A stretch of DNA of 64,000 nucleotides from Shewanella litoralis. Its GTDB lineage: Bacteria; Pseudomonadota; Gammaproteobacteria; Enterobacterales; Shewanellaceae. A model generated the notes under the pieces. That model was not told the DNA's origin and made no database searches. It saw nothing but the letters and a program-made list of their open reading frames with translations. The position numbers were made by a program, and so were the translations under genes. The stretch lies in NCBI RefSeq assembly GCF_009828585.1, contig NZ_WSRZ01000002.1:372001-436000 (forward strand), in the 5' to 3' direction. This document shows, piece after piece, positions 8,953 through 17,352 of this stretch; within the stretch, counting starts at the first letter, position 1, and every line of letters starts with the position of its first letter.

Positions 8953-10710
8953 ATGTACCCATATCAAGCCCCATTAAAAGACATGCAATTCTTGTTAGAA
9001 CAGGTTTTTGATGCGCCGACAACGTGGGAACAACTTCCTGCAATGGCAGAGACTGTTGACATGGATACAGCATTGGCCATTTTAGATGAATCAGCCAAAA
9101 TTAGCCGTGATCTACTGCAACCTTTAAATCGCAATGGCGATGAACAGGGCGTGGTTCACAGTGGTAATGACATTATTACCCCAGATGGTTTTAAAGAAGC
9201 CTATAACCAGTTTGCCGAAGGCGGTTGGGTAGGTTTGTGTGGCGAAGCTGAGTTTGGCGGCATGGGCATGCCTAAAATGTTAGGCGTGTTAGTTGACGAA
9301 ATGGGCTACAGCACCTGTAACTCTTTCACACTTTACAACTCGCTAACAGCCGGTGCAGCATTGTGTATTCATGCACACGCAAACGATGAATTAAAGCAAA
9401 CTTACTTACCGAATTTATATTCTGGCCAATGGGCTGGCGCAATGGACATGACCGAGCCACATGCCGGTTCTGATCTTAAAGGTATTCGCACCAAAGCAGA
9501 GCCTTTAGATGATGGTAGCTACGCTATTACCGGCAATAAGATTTTCATTACCGGCGGCGACCAGGATTTAACTGAAAACGTTATTCATTTAGTGTTGGCT
9601 AAACTGCCAAACTCGAAAGGGATTTCGTTATTCCTCGTGCCAAAAATCAGTGTTAATGCTGACGGAAGCCTAGGCGAAGCTAACGGCGTTACTGTGGGTT
9701 CAATTGAGCACAAAATGGGCCTTAAAGCGTCTGCTACGTGTGTCATGAATTATGATAATGCCAAAGGTTTCTTAGTCGGTGAGCCAGATCGTGGTTTAGT
9801 GTGCATGTTTACCATGATGAATTACGAGCGTTTAGCCATTGGTTTACAAGGCTTAGGTAACGGTCAAGCAGCTTATCAAATGGCCAGTGATTACGCCAAA
9901 GAGCGTTTACAAGGCGTTGCTGCAGCGGGTTCTGCAACTGGCGCAGTGTCTGATCCTATTATTGTGCATGGCGATGTGCGCCGTATGTTACTCACGATTC
10001 GCGCCATGACTGAAGCTGGGCGCGCGTTGTCTGTGTATACAGGTAAGCAACTGGATTTAGCCAAGTACGCCAGCGGCGATGTGCAAGCCAAAGCGGCACG
10101 TTATGTTGGTTTGCTGACGCCAGTTTCAAAAGCGTTTTTAACCGATCGCGGCTTAGATTCAACCGTAATGGGTCAGCAAGTGTTTGGTGGTCATGGTTAT
10201 ATTCGTGAAACCGGTATCGAGCAGTTTGTGCGTGATACCCGTATTGCCCAGATTTACGAAGGCACTAATGGTATTCAAGCCATTGACTTTTTAGGCCGTA
10301 AAATCACTCATGATAATGTGGCTACCTTGACTGAGTTTGTTGCTGAAGTGAATGCCAGTCTTGCAGAGTTAACTCAGGCTAACCCTGAACATAAAGCTAA
10401 GGTGAGTGCGGTATTTGCTGAGTTATTAGTGACAGCCAATTACATCAATGACAATAAGAAAACCCAACCAGCACTAGTGAATTCATGTGCCGTTGATTTC
10501 TTAGATGCGTTTGGTTATGCACTTTATGGCTACTTCTGGTTGTTAATGGCCGATAAAGCTTCAAGCCATGAAGATGCAACCTTTGCCGCGCAAAAGCAAT
10601 ATGTAGCCGATTTTTATATGGACAAGTTGTTGTTTAAGTCTCAATACCATTTATCACAAGTTAATCAAGGTGATAAGTCTATTATGGCCATGCCAGCAGA
10701 GATGTTCTAA
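8953..10710 (+). CDS. Acyl-CoA dehydrogenase, DmdC-like long form
   Basis: FAD enzyme introducing a trans-2 double bond in acyl-CoA thioesters. The 585 residues are longer than classical acyl-CoA dehydrogenases (about 380) and match the DmdC/long-chain group with an extra C-terminal domain. Visible features: the MTEPHAGSDL FAD/substrate loop (about residues 160-170), ITGNKIFITGG, the MGQQVFGGHGYIRETG segment near 405-420 and the IYEGTNGIQAIDFLGRK segment with the probable catalytic region. Substrate is not determinable from sequence; beta-oxidation is likely. Preceded by a PsrA-like palindrome and followed by a strong terminator. Confidence 0.92.
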   Translation: MYPYQAPLKDMQFLLEQVFDAPTTWEQLPAMAETVDMDTALAILDESAKISRDLLQPLNRNGDEQGVVHSGNDIITPDGFKEAYNQFAEGGWVGLCGEAEFGGMGMPKMLGVLVDEMGYSTCNSFTLYNSLTAGAALCIHAHANDELKQTYLPNLYSGQWAGAMDMTEPHAGSDLKGIRTKAEPLDDGSYAITGNKIFITGGDQDLTENVIHLVLAKLPNSKGISLFLVPKISVNADGSLGEANGVTVGSIEHKMGLKASATCVMNYDNAKGFLVGEPDRGLVCMFTMMNYERLAIGLQGLGNGQAAYQMASDYAKERLQGVAAAGSATGAVSDPIIVHGDVRRMLLTIRAMTEAGRALSVYTGKQLDLAKYASGDVQAKAARYVGLLTPVSKAFLTDRGLDSTVMGQQVFGGHGYIRETGIEQFVRDTRIAQIYEGTNGIQAIDFLGRKITHDNVATLTEFVAEVNASLAELTQANPEHKAKVSAVFAELLVTANYINDNKKTQPALVNSCAVDFLDAFGYALYGYFWLLMADKASSHEDATFAAQKQYVADFYMDKLLFKSQYHLSQVNQGDKSIMAMPAEMF

Positions 10711-10740
10711 ACCACTTTCGTGGATAATAGACAACACAAT

Positions 10741-10768
10741 AAGCCTTCCATTAGTAATGGAAGGCTTT
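10741..10768. terminator. Bidirectional-type terminator between convergent genes
   Basis: AAGCCTTCCATT and AATGGAAGGCTT form a perfect 12-bp stem around AGT, followed by TTTG on the plus strand. It ends the acyl-CoA dehydrogenase gene and lies just past the 3' end of the minus-strand hydrogenase operon. Confidence 0.88.
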
Positions 10769-10806
10769 TGTACTTATGGCGTTGTTAATGTTGCCAATCG
10801 CGTTAT

Positions 10807-10971
10807 TTATTTGCTGCGTTTCCAATAGATAAACGCCACAATCGCAACCAGTGCAATGGCCGGCGACAGATCCATTAAGTGATGAAATAATCCAACACCA
10901 CCGTGTCCCTCATGTGCCAAAGCAAGAGATGGAGTAGCGGCAAGGATAAAGGCAAGTGATAAGTATTTCAT
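10807..10971 (-). CDS. 54-residue secreted/membrane His-rich protein, HupE-like N-terminus
   Basis: Short gene of 54 residues with a clear start: AAGGA lies seven bases before the ATG. The product opens with a signal peptide (MKYLSLAFILAATPSLALA), whose predicted mature end is HEGHGG, followed by LFHH, then one transmembrane helix (about residues 36-50) and a basic tail KRSK. The mature His/Gly start resembles that of HupE/UreJ nickel permeases, but only the first helix-equivalent is present. It is the last gene of the hydrogenase operon, 92 bases after hypA. A metal-related role in hydrogenase maturation is inferred from composition and position; no function is known to me. Confidence 0.75.
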   Translation of the reverse strand: MKYLSLAFILAATPSLALAHEGHGGVGLFHHLMDLSPAIALVAIVAFIYWKRSK

Positions 10972-11063
10972 GGTGCGGTCCTTTTATTGTGTTCACTTTT
11001 GTCGTTATTGTGTGTTTTAACATTACTTGTTCTGTGTCGTGTGTATCGCTTACACATTCGTCT

Positions 11064-11408
11064 TTATGTATCTAATACCAATTGCATTAGCATCATGTCT
11101 TCACCCTCAATCACTAAGGTATTATTACTGTTGCAAATAGGGCAGATAATCGTGCGTTCATCAACCTGAGACTGTTGTTCGCAATCGCGGCACTCTAATA
11201 CCAGAGGTTGAATATTCATGATTAGCTTGGCGTTATGACATACCGTATCCAACTTAAACGTATCGAAAGCCTGGGCCAGTAGAACTGGTTCAACGCCGCT
11301 CAAAATACCAATTTTAAGCTCGACTTGCTCAATGCCTTTGGCATTGTTTTGTAAGGCAAGGCTTTCACATTGCTCCATTAACGACATCACTATCGAATAT
11401 TCGTGCAT
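11064..11408 (-). CDS. hypA: Hydrogenase nickel incorporation protein HypA
   Basis: Zinc-containing nickel chaperone that works with HypB to load Ni into the hydrogenase large subunit. The 114-residue product begins MHEYSIV, where His2 and Glu3 bind nickel, and carries the zinc site CRDC near residues 73-76 and CPIC near 89-92. The start at 11408 shares one base with the hypE stop (TAATG), and an ORF extension two codons upstream is not needed. Length is normal for the family. Confidence 0.96.
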   Translation of the reverse strand: MHEYSIVMSLMEQCESLALQNNAKGIEQVELKIGILSGVEPVLLAQAFDTFKLDTVCHNAKLIMNIQPLVLECRDCEQQSQVDERTIICPICNSNNTLVIEGEDMMLMQLVLDT

Positions 11409-12415
11409 TAACAAATCCTGGGCAGTAATTCACCCTGAGGTAAATCTAAATAACGGCTGCTGCCCCACGGGGTGTTTAAAATCACTTTGCCTACTTGATT
11501 GTCAGTAACGTGACCAATAATGGCTGCCTGTTCGCAATGACCGTAACGTTGCATCACTTCAATAACACCCTCGGCAATGTCTTTGGGTACCGACAATAAA
11601 AAGGTACCTTCATTGGCTAAATCATAGGGTTCAAAGCCAAAGAGCTCACACAAGCCTTTGACTTCATCGCATACCGGAATAGCAGATTCACTCACAGTAA
11701 TCCCCACATTAGAAGCAACCGCCCATTCATTTAATACAGCTGAAATACCGCCACGAGTCGCATCGCGCATGGCATGCACTTTTACATTGGCAGCCAATAG
11801 CTGTTCAACAATAGGCCATAGGGTATCGCAATCACTGTAAAGGGAAGACTCAAGCGTCAAGCCGTCACGGGCCATTAAAATAGCCGCGCCATGTCTACCT
11901 ATGTCTCTTGAGACAATAATGGCATCACCTATCTGTAAATTACTGGCAGAAATTGCAGGGTTAAGTATTCGTCCTACCCCTGAGGTATTAATAAATACAC
12001 CATCTGCACAGCCTTTTGGCACCACTTTAGTGTCACCGCAAACAATCCTGGCTCCCGATTTATGTAACTCTTCAGCCATACTGTTAACAATGGTTTGCAG
12101 GTCCTCAATGGCAAAACCTTCTTCAATAATAAAGCTGCAACTTAAATATTCAGGTTGCGCAGCCATCATGGCCAAATCATTCACCGTTCCTGCAATAGCC
12201 AATTTACCGATGTCGCCACCAGCAAAAAATATCGGCGACACAGTAAAAGAGTCTGTGGTGAAGGCGATATGACCACACATATTTAACTTGGCCGCATCTT
12301 CTTGCGAGGCCAGGATGGGGTTATTAAACGCTTTAAAGAATAAATCGGTAATTAACTGATTCATTTCTTTACCGCCACCACCATGGCTTAGTTGCACGGT
12401 CTTTTTAGTTGGCAT
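11408..12415 (-). CDS. hypE: Hydrogenase maturation protein HypE
   Basis: Converts a HypF-delivered carbamoyl group on its C-terminal cysteine to thiocyanate, the source of the Fe cyanide ligands. The 335-residue PurM-like protein starts with the HGGGGKEM glycine-rich segment and ends in the diagnostic PRIC with the essential terminal cysteine. DATRGG and RDIGRHG segments of the ATP-binding fold are present. The ATG at 12415 is preferred because GGAGAGG precedes it at correct spacing; it overlaps the end of hypD by 11 bases. Confidence 0.96.
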   Translation of the reverse strand: MPTKKTVQLSHGGGGKEMNQLITDLFFKAFNNPILASQEDAAKLNMCGHIAFTTDSFTVSPIFFAGGDIGKLAIAGTVNDLAMMAAQPEYLSCSFIIEEGFAIEDLQTIVNSMAEELHKSGARIVCGDTKVVPKGCADGVFINTSGVGRILNPAISASNLQIGDAIIVSRDIGRHGAAILMARDGLTLESSLYSDCDTLWPIVEQLLAANVKVHAMRDATRGGISAVLNEWAVASNVGITVSESAIPVCDEVKGLCELFGFEPYDLANEGTFLLSVPKDIAEGVIEVMQRYGHCEQAAIIGHVTDNQVGKVILNTPWGSSRYLDLPQGELLPRIC

Positions 12416-13532
12416 GTTGCACCTCTCCATAGCGATAATAAGCGTTACAAGCGCCTTCTGAGCTCACCATACAACTGCCTAGTGGCGTTTGCGGCGTACA
12501 CCCTCGGCCAAACACTTTGCAGTCTTTTGGATTGGCTAATCCTCGTAAGATATCGCCGCACTGACACGCTTTATGATCATCAATTTCTGTTGTGGGTAAT
12601 ACGTCGACATAGATGCGCTCTGCATCGCGATGCTGATATTCAGGTTTTAAGGCCAGTGCTGATTTAGGTATTGGCCCTAGTCCGCGCCAACGAAAGCTAT
12701 CACGCACAGTAAAATAGGTGTCGACGAGCTGTTGCGCAGCCAAGTTGCCGTCATAGGTCACCGAGCGGCTGTATTGATTGTCTAATTTGGCTTCGCCAGC
12801 CACTTTTTGTTTCACAATGCGTAAAATAGATTCCATCACATCCACAGGTTCAAAGCCTGACACGACAACAGGTGTGTGGTAAGTGTCGACTGCTGCTTGA
12901 TAGATTTTAGCGCCACTGATGACGCTCACATGTGCCGGGCCAATAAACGCATTTACCTGAGCACGGCTGTCTGCCATCACCGCATCAATTGCAGGTGGCA
13001 CTAATACATGATTAATATGAAACAGTAGGTTAGGGATCTGTTGTACTTCTGCCTGGGCAATTAATGCAGCGGTCATTGGCGTTGAGGTTTCAAAGCCAAT
13101 GGCAAAAAAGATCACGGTTTTATCCGGGTTGTCTCGGGCAATGGTTAACGTATCAAGTGGGTCGTAAATCGGCCTAATGTCGCAGCCTTTGGATCGAAAC
13201 TGCGCCAAACTGCCCATTGAGCCGGGTACACGGATCATGTCGCCCAGTGTGACTAAAATAACATTGGCCTGGCTAGCAAGTACTGCAGCGTGATCAATAC
13301 GTTCTTTTGGCATCACGCACACAGGACAACCCGGTCCGTGAATAAAGCGAATGTTGTCTGGCAGCAGTTGCAATAACCCGTATTTCATAATGGTATGAGT
13401 ATGGCCACCGCACACTTCCATTATGTTAATTTGCTCTGTGGTTTGCGCTGCCTGCTCTCGAATTAACGCAGCTAAATGACCAATCGTTTTTGGGTCTCGA
13501 AACCCTTGATAAAAGTCATTCAGAGTGATCAT
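12405..13532 (-). CDS. hypD: Hydrogenase maturation protein HypD
   Basis: Iron-sulfur scaffold on which, with HypC, the Fe(CN)2CO unit is assembled. The 375 residues include the conserved cysteine motifs CGGHTHT (Cys41), HGPGCPVCV (Cys69, Cys72) and the C-terminal 4Fe-4S cysteines in CQCGDILRG, CKVFGRGCTP and GSCMVSSEGAC. Start ATG shares one base with the hypC stop (TAATG), indicating translational coupling. Confidence 0.97.
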   Translation of the reverse strand: MITLNDFYQGFRDPKTIGHLAALIREQAAQTTEQINIMEVCGGHTHTIMKYGLLQLLPDNIRFIHGPGCPVCVMPKERIDHAAVLASQANVILVTLGDMIRVPGSMGSLAQFRSKGCDIRPIYDPLDTLTIARDNPDKTVIFFAIGFETSTPMTAALIAQAEVQQIPNLLFHINHVLVPPAIDAVMADSRAQVNAFIGPAHVSVISGAKIYQAAVDTYHTPVVVSGFEPVDVMESILRIVKQKVAGEAKLDNQYSRSVTYDGNLAAQQLVDTYFTVRDSFRWRGLGPIPKSALALKPEYQHRDAERIYVDVLPTTEIDDHKACQCGDILRGLANPKDCKVFGRGCTPQTPLGSCMVSSEGACNAYYRYGEVQHAN

Positions 13533-13771
13533 TACATTGACTCCATGTGCATTTTTTCAACAATCTCTTGGTATAAATCAAGGCTGAGTTGCGCATCTTT
13601 CTCATCAATTTTATTCATCACGAATCCAATATGGATCAGTACAAAGTCGCCTAATGCTAATGGCTCAGCCATTAAATGACTGCTAACACGACGTCGAACA
13701 CCCAAGGTGTCAACAGTGACGCTAGCATCTTCATGAATTTCAACTACTTTTGATGGTACTGATAAACACAT
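13532..13771 (-). CDS. hypC: Hydrogenase maturation chaperone HypC
   Basis: Small OB-fold chaperone (79 residues) that binds HypD and the large-subunit precursor during Fe(CN)2CO transfer. It begins MCLSVPSKV; the exposed Cys2 is the functional residue, which fixes the start at 13771 rather than at an in-frame upstream extension. The LG--RRVS and LGDFVLIHIGFVM-KID blocks are family hallmarks. It lies two bases after hypB and overlaps hypD by one base. Confidence 0.96.
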   Translation of the reverse strand: MCLSVPSKVVEIHEDASVTVDTLGVRRRVSSHLMAEPLALGDFVLIHIGFVMNKIDEKDAQLSLDLYQEIVEKMHMESM

Positions 13772-13773
13772 AT

Positions 13774-14526
13774 TTATGGCTCCTGATTTTTCACAATCCA
13801 TTCGGCAAAGGTTTTCATGGAGTCAGAATCTTTCACAGAAACCACCAGCAGTTCAACGTTAGGGTTGAGTCTATCTAACTGCTGTTTAGCTTGCTCAATA
13901 CTAAAATCAAAGTGGGGCAACAGATCAGATTTTGTAATCACTACCACGTCAGCACGGCGAAACATCACTGGATACTTCTCAATTTTATCGTCGCCTTCAG
14001 GCACCGACAGCAAGACAATATTTTTATGAGTGCCGACATCGTAACTGGCCGGGCACACTAAATTACCGACGTTTTCAACAAAACAAATATCGATGGGATT
14101 AAGGTCGATGTGATGCAATGCGCCATGCACCATAAAGGCATCTAGGTGACAAGCTGAGCCGGTTTGAATTTGGTAGGCCGTAATCCCTTTGGCGATTAAG
14201 CGGTCTGCATCGCGTGAGGTTTCTAAATCGCCTTCAATTACAGCGTATTGCTGCTCAAGATATTGCGGTAAATGTTCGAGCAGTGTGGTTTTCCCACTGC
14301 CAGGGCTGCTCATCAAATTAAATGCAGTGACATGATGCGATTTAAAATGATCACGGTTGTGCTGCGCTTCAACATCGTTTTTATCCAAAATTTTATGGAT
14401 AACGGCCAGGGTTTTCTTGTCGTTTAATTGAGGGTTACTGTGAAGTTGACCGTGATGATGTTCGCCATGAATATGTTGATGATCAACATGATCGTGAGTG
14501 ATAGAACAGCCGCAATCTTTGCACAT
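13774..14526 (-). CDS. hypB: Hydrogenase nickel incorporation GTPase HypB
   Basis: SIMIBI-class GTPase that drives nickel insertion with HypA. The 250 residues start with the high-affinity nickel motif CxxCGC (Cys2, Cys5, Cys7), followed by a His-rich stretch (about residues 10-28: HDH, HQH, HGEHHHG) that can store or buffer nickel. Walker A SSPGSGKTT is near 74-82, and NVGNLVCPA plus VVITKSDLL supply the GTPase switch and base-specificity motifs. Complete, with both nickel sites. Confidence 0.97.
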   Translation of the reverse strand: MCKDCGCSITHDHVDHQHIHGEHHHGQLHSNPQLNDKKTLAVIHKILDKNDVEAQHNRDHFKSHHVTAFNLMSSPGSGKTTLLEHLPQYLEQQYAVIEGDLETSRDADRLIAKGITAYQIQTGSACHLDAFMVHGALHHIDLNPIDICFVENVGNLVCPASYDVGTHKNIVLLSVPEGDDKIEKYPVMFRRADVVVITKSDLLPHFDFSIEQAKQQLDRLNPNVELLVVSVKDSDSMKTFAEWIVKNQEP

Positions 14527-14556
14527 ATTTTTTCCCTAACATGACTTATCTTTTCA

Positions 14557-14721
14557 TTAGTGTCGGTCAACTGCGAATCCGATTCTTTGATGCACGTCAG
14601 CTTTTAATAAAAACAAAGAGAACAAGCGCAGTATCTGCACGATAATGTGATCTGCGCCACAGCGGTAATCTTGTAAACCATGCAGTTTGTTGTCTATTTC
14701 TCGTGTTTTTATTGCGCCCAC
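14557..14721 (-). CDS. Possible small ORF between hypF and hypB
   Basis: An open frame of about 54 codons from a GTG at 14721 overlaps the last 13 bases of hypF and ends 30 bases before hypB. The product reads as protein-like (REIDNKL, YRCGADHI, ILRLFSLFLL, ADVHQRIGF) with one Cys and several His, but no ribosome-binding site is obvious and I recognise no family. It fills what would otherwise be a 180-base gap in a tightly packed operon. It may equally be chance coding in an intergenic stretch. Confidence 0.28.
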   Translation of the reverse strand: MGAIKTREIDNKLHGLQDYRCGADHIIVQILRLFSLFLLKADVHQRIGFAVDRH

Positions 14722-17111
14722 AAATGCACGCCATACCACAATTGGCCAAGAGCAATGCCGCCGTCATTAATGGGGACATGTTGGCTGGTTAATACCTGAT
14801 GATTAGCGCGTTTACTTAGGCTTAAACATTGACCTAGTAAGGTTTTATTTTGAAATACGCCGCCACAAAATACCTGTGGGTAGTCACGATAATCTTCAGC
14901 GACACTATCAATCTTATCTGCTATTTGAGCCATAAATTGCCAGCAAATTTGTTGAGTTAAGTTAGCCGTTGTTAACGCAGAGTCTTGCTGATGCGCTGCT
15001 TGCACCAGTTGAGTAATAAATTGACTGCTATGCCATTGAATCACCTTACTGCCTTGCGCTGTAGAGGCGGGATGTTGCGCTAAGTTAATCTGATTTAATG
15101 CATTATGGATCCCACTGTTTTTGGCGCTGTTTTGCTGTAAATATTGATTAACCGCGGTTTCAATCATCATGCCGGCCTGGCCTTCATAATCATTATGTTC
15201 AAGTAAATTAAGCCCGACAGCCAATGCATCAAACAAGCGCCCAACTGAACGACACGCAATACAATGACTGTTGTTGCGCCATAATCGGTGCAAATTGGTC
15301 ACGGTTTGCTCGCCTAAATTAATAATTGCCTTAATGGGCAATGCCAACACTTGCTCAAGCGATAACTGTTCAAATAACAGTGCCAACAAAATGCGCACAG
15401 GCTGTTTAATGGCTTGTTCACCACCGATTAATTTGAACTCACTAAAATGGGCTAGGGTAGTAAAGCCGTTAATATCGGCAAGCATCACTTCGCTGCCCCA
15501 TAACACGCCGTCATCGCCTAATCCCGTTCCATCAAAGCTCACACCAAACACAGGTGCCATCTGTTGATGTACTGCCATCACCGCTAATACATGAGCATAA
15601 TGATGCTGAATGCCAACGCATTGTTCGGCAGGCATAGCATGGCGCTGTTGGTAATCTATTGCCCATTGGCTTGGCGCATATTGCGGGTGTTTATCGTGGA
15701 TAATATGACTCGGGCTAAAATCATATAAACGCTTAAACGTGGCTAAGCTTTGATGAAAATATTGCTGTGCTTCAAGGCTAAATAAATCACCTATGTGCGG
15801 CGATAACATCATGCAATGATCAACCCCAAAAGCGACCGCGTTTTTTTGCTGTGCGCCAACGGCTAATAACGAATGTGTATCGGCATCAATCTTTACTGGA
15901 TCTGAAATATTAATGGTTAATGGTGCGTAGCCTCGAGCTAAGCGGATCACTTGCAATTGCTGGTCAATCACCTGTATCACACTGTCGTCACAGGCATTAA
16001 TAATCGCTCGATTATGATCTAAAATGGCATCAACCACATGGCCTAAATGCTGTTCGATTTCGGCTTTATTGCCAATAATGGGCTCACCACTTCGATTAGC
16101 GCTAGTGGCGACGATTGGGCTGTCTAATTTGTCCATCAGCAAATGATGTAGCGGTGTATAAGGCAAAAATACCCCAAGCCTATCAATCCCCGGCGCTAAC
16201 TGTTCACTTAAGCCAAGTGAATTTTTGGGGTATTTGTACATCAAGGTGATCGGCTTTTCTGCACTGTTTAGCACAGTCCACTCAGTGTCATTACCATAGA
16301 CACATTCATGTGCCTGACTAAGGTCTTTGACCATAATCGCAAGAGGCTTAGCTGGGCGGTTTTTGCGTTTACGCAGCTCGCGTACCGCGACATCATTACT
16401 CGCATCGCACACTAAATGAAACCCGCCTAATCCCTTAATGGCCACAATGGCCCCACGGTTAATTAGCTCAGCGGTTTGCGATAAAGCATCGCCATTATTT
16501 AATGCGCTGAATGTGGGATTTAAGATGCTTAATTGCAACTGTGGCCCACATTGTGGGCAACTGACAGGTTGCGCATGGTAGCGGCGATCGAGCGGATTAG
16601 TATAAGCATTTCGGCATTGCGCGCACATATCAAACCCCGACATGGCCGTGTTACAGCGGTCGTAGGGTAACGCCTTAATGATGGTGTAGCGCGGGCCGCA
16701 ATTGGTGCAGTTAGTGAAGGGATATTGGTAGTGTCTATTACTTGGATCTTGTATTTCGTCTACACAATCCTGACAAATGCTTTTGTCGGCCGATATGGCC
16801 ACATTGGCATGCTCGCCCGCTAACGCCTGGCTGTCAATAATACTAAATTCACTAAACGCAGACAGTGTTGAGATAGGGTTTTGTTCAATGGAATCAATGC
16901 GGGCAAGTGGTGGCGGGCTGTGCTGTAAGGTTGCTATAAATGCGTTAATTGTGGCTTCATCGCCTTGTAATTCAATGGTCACGCCATGGTGATTATTGAG
17001 CACAGTGCCAAGCAAATTGAGCTCTTTTGCCATGCGATATACAAAGGGCCTAAATCCGACCCCTTGTACTATTCCTTTTACCACAATAACCACTTGCTGC
17101 TCTGTTTTCAT
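14709..17111 (-). CDS. hypF: Carbamoyltransferase HypF
   Basis: Makes carbamoyl-AMP from carbamoyl phosphate and transfers the carbamoyl group to HypE, starting CN ligand synthesis. The 800 residues contain, in order, an acylphosphatase domain (GIVQGVGFRPFVYR near 12-25), two zinc fingers (CQDC ... CTNC and CAQC ... CPQC, about 110-190), a YrdC domain with KGLGGFHLVCDA and KRPAKPL-type motifs (about 200-390), and a Kae1-like domain with the metal-binding HHYAH and the GGVFQN segment near the end. All active motifs seem intact. Confidence 0.97.
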   Translation of the reverse strand: MKTEQQVVIVVKGIVQGVGFRPFVYRMAKELNLLGTVLNNHHGVTIELQGDEATINAFIATLQHSPPPLARIDSIEQNPISTLSAFSEFSIIDSQALAGEHANVAISADKSICQDCVDEIQDPSNRHYQYPFTNCTNCGPRYTIIKALPYDRCNTAMSGFDMCAQCRNAYTNPLDRRYHAQPVSCPQCGPQLQLSILNPTFSALNNGDALSQTAELINRGAIVAIKGLGGFHLVCDASNDVAVRELRKRKNRPAKPLAIMVKDLSQAHECVYGNDTEWTVLNSAEKPITLMYKYPKNSLGLSEQLAPGIDRLGVFLPYTPLHHLLMDKLDSPIVATSANRSGEPIIGNKAEIEQHLGHVVDAILDHNRAIINACDDSVIQVIDQQLQVIRLARGYAPLTINISDPVKIDADTHSLLAVGAQQKNAVAFGVDHCMMLSPHIGDLFSLEAQQYFHQSLATFKRLYDFSPSHIIHDKHPQYAPSQWAIDYQQRHAMPAEQCVGIQHHYAHVLAVMAVHQQMAPVFGVSFDGTGLGDDGVLWGSEVMLADINGFTTLAHFSEFKLIGGEQAIKQPVRILLALLFEQLSLEQVLALPIKAIINLGEQTVTNLHRLWRNNSHCIACRSVGRLFDALAVGLNLLEHNDYEGQAGMMIETAVNQYLQQNSAKNSGIHNALNQINLAQHPASTAQGSKVIQWHSSQFITQLVQAAHQQDSALTTANLTQQICWQFMAQIADKIDSVAEDYRDYPQVFCGGVFQNKTLLGQCLSLSKRANHQVLTSQHVPINDGGIALGQLWYGVHLWAQ

Positions 17112-17125
17112 TCACATTCCGCTGT

Positions 17126-17332
17126 TAAATTAACCTAAGTTCGGGATAAGAGATGAACTTATACTATTTAAAATCATCAGGTTAATCTACCTCGCTTTCA
17201 TGCTTGTCATTTGTTCTGCTAACAAGGCGAATTGACGCGTCAATAGCTAGCCTATTGCAAGTCGATTCAACGCAGTTAGCTGGGCAAAGGACTGCTTGAA
17301 AGGCGTTTATTATCCCGAATTGAGGTTAAATT
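17126..17332. repeat. MITE-like repeat inside the hydrogenase operon
   Basis: About 205 bases flanked by imperfect terminal inverted repeats: 17130-17149 and 17309-17328 match at 18 of 20 positions (core TTCGGGATAA / TTATCCCGAA). No ORF lies inside. It occupies the whole gap between hypF and the upstream gene, in line with a small non-autonomous transposable element inserted between two operon genes. Target-site duplication could not be assigned by eye. Confidence 0.7.
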
Positions 17333-17352
17333 AGACTGTGCTATTTTAGCGT

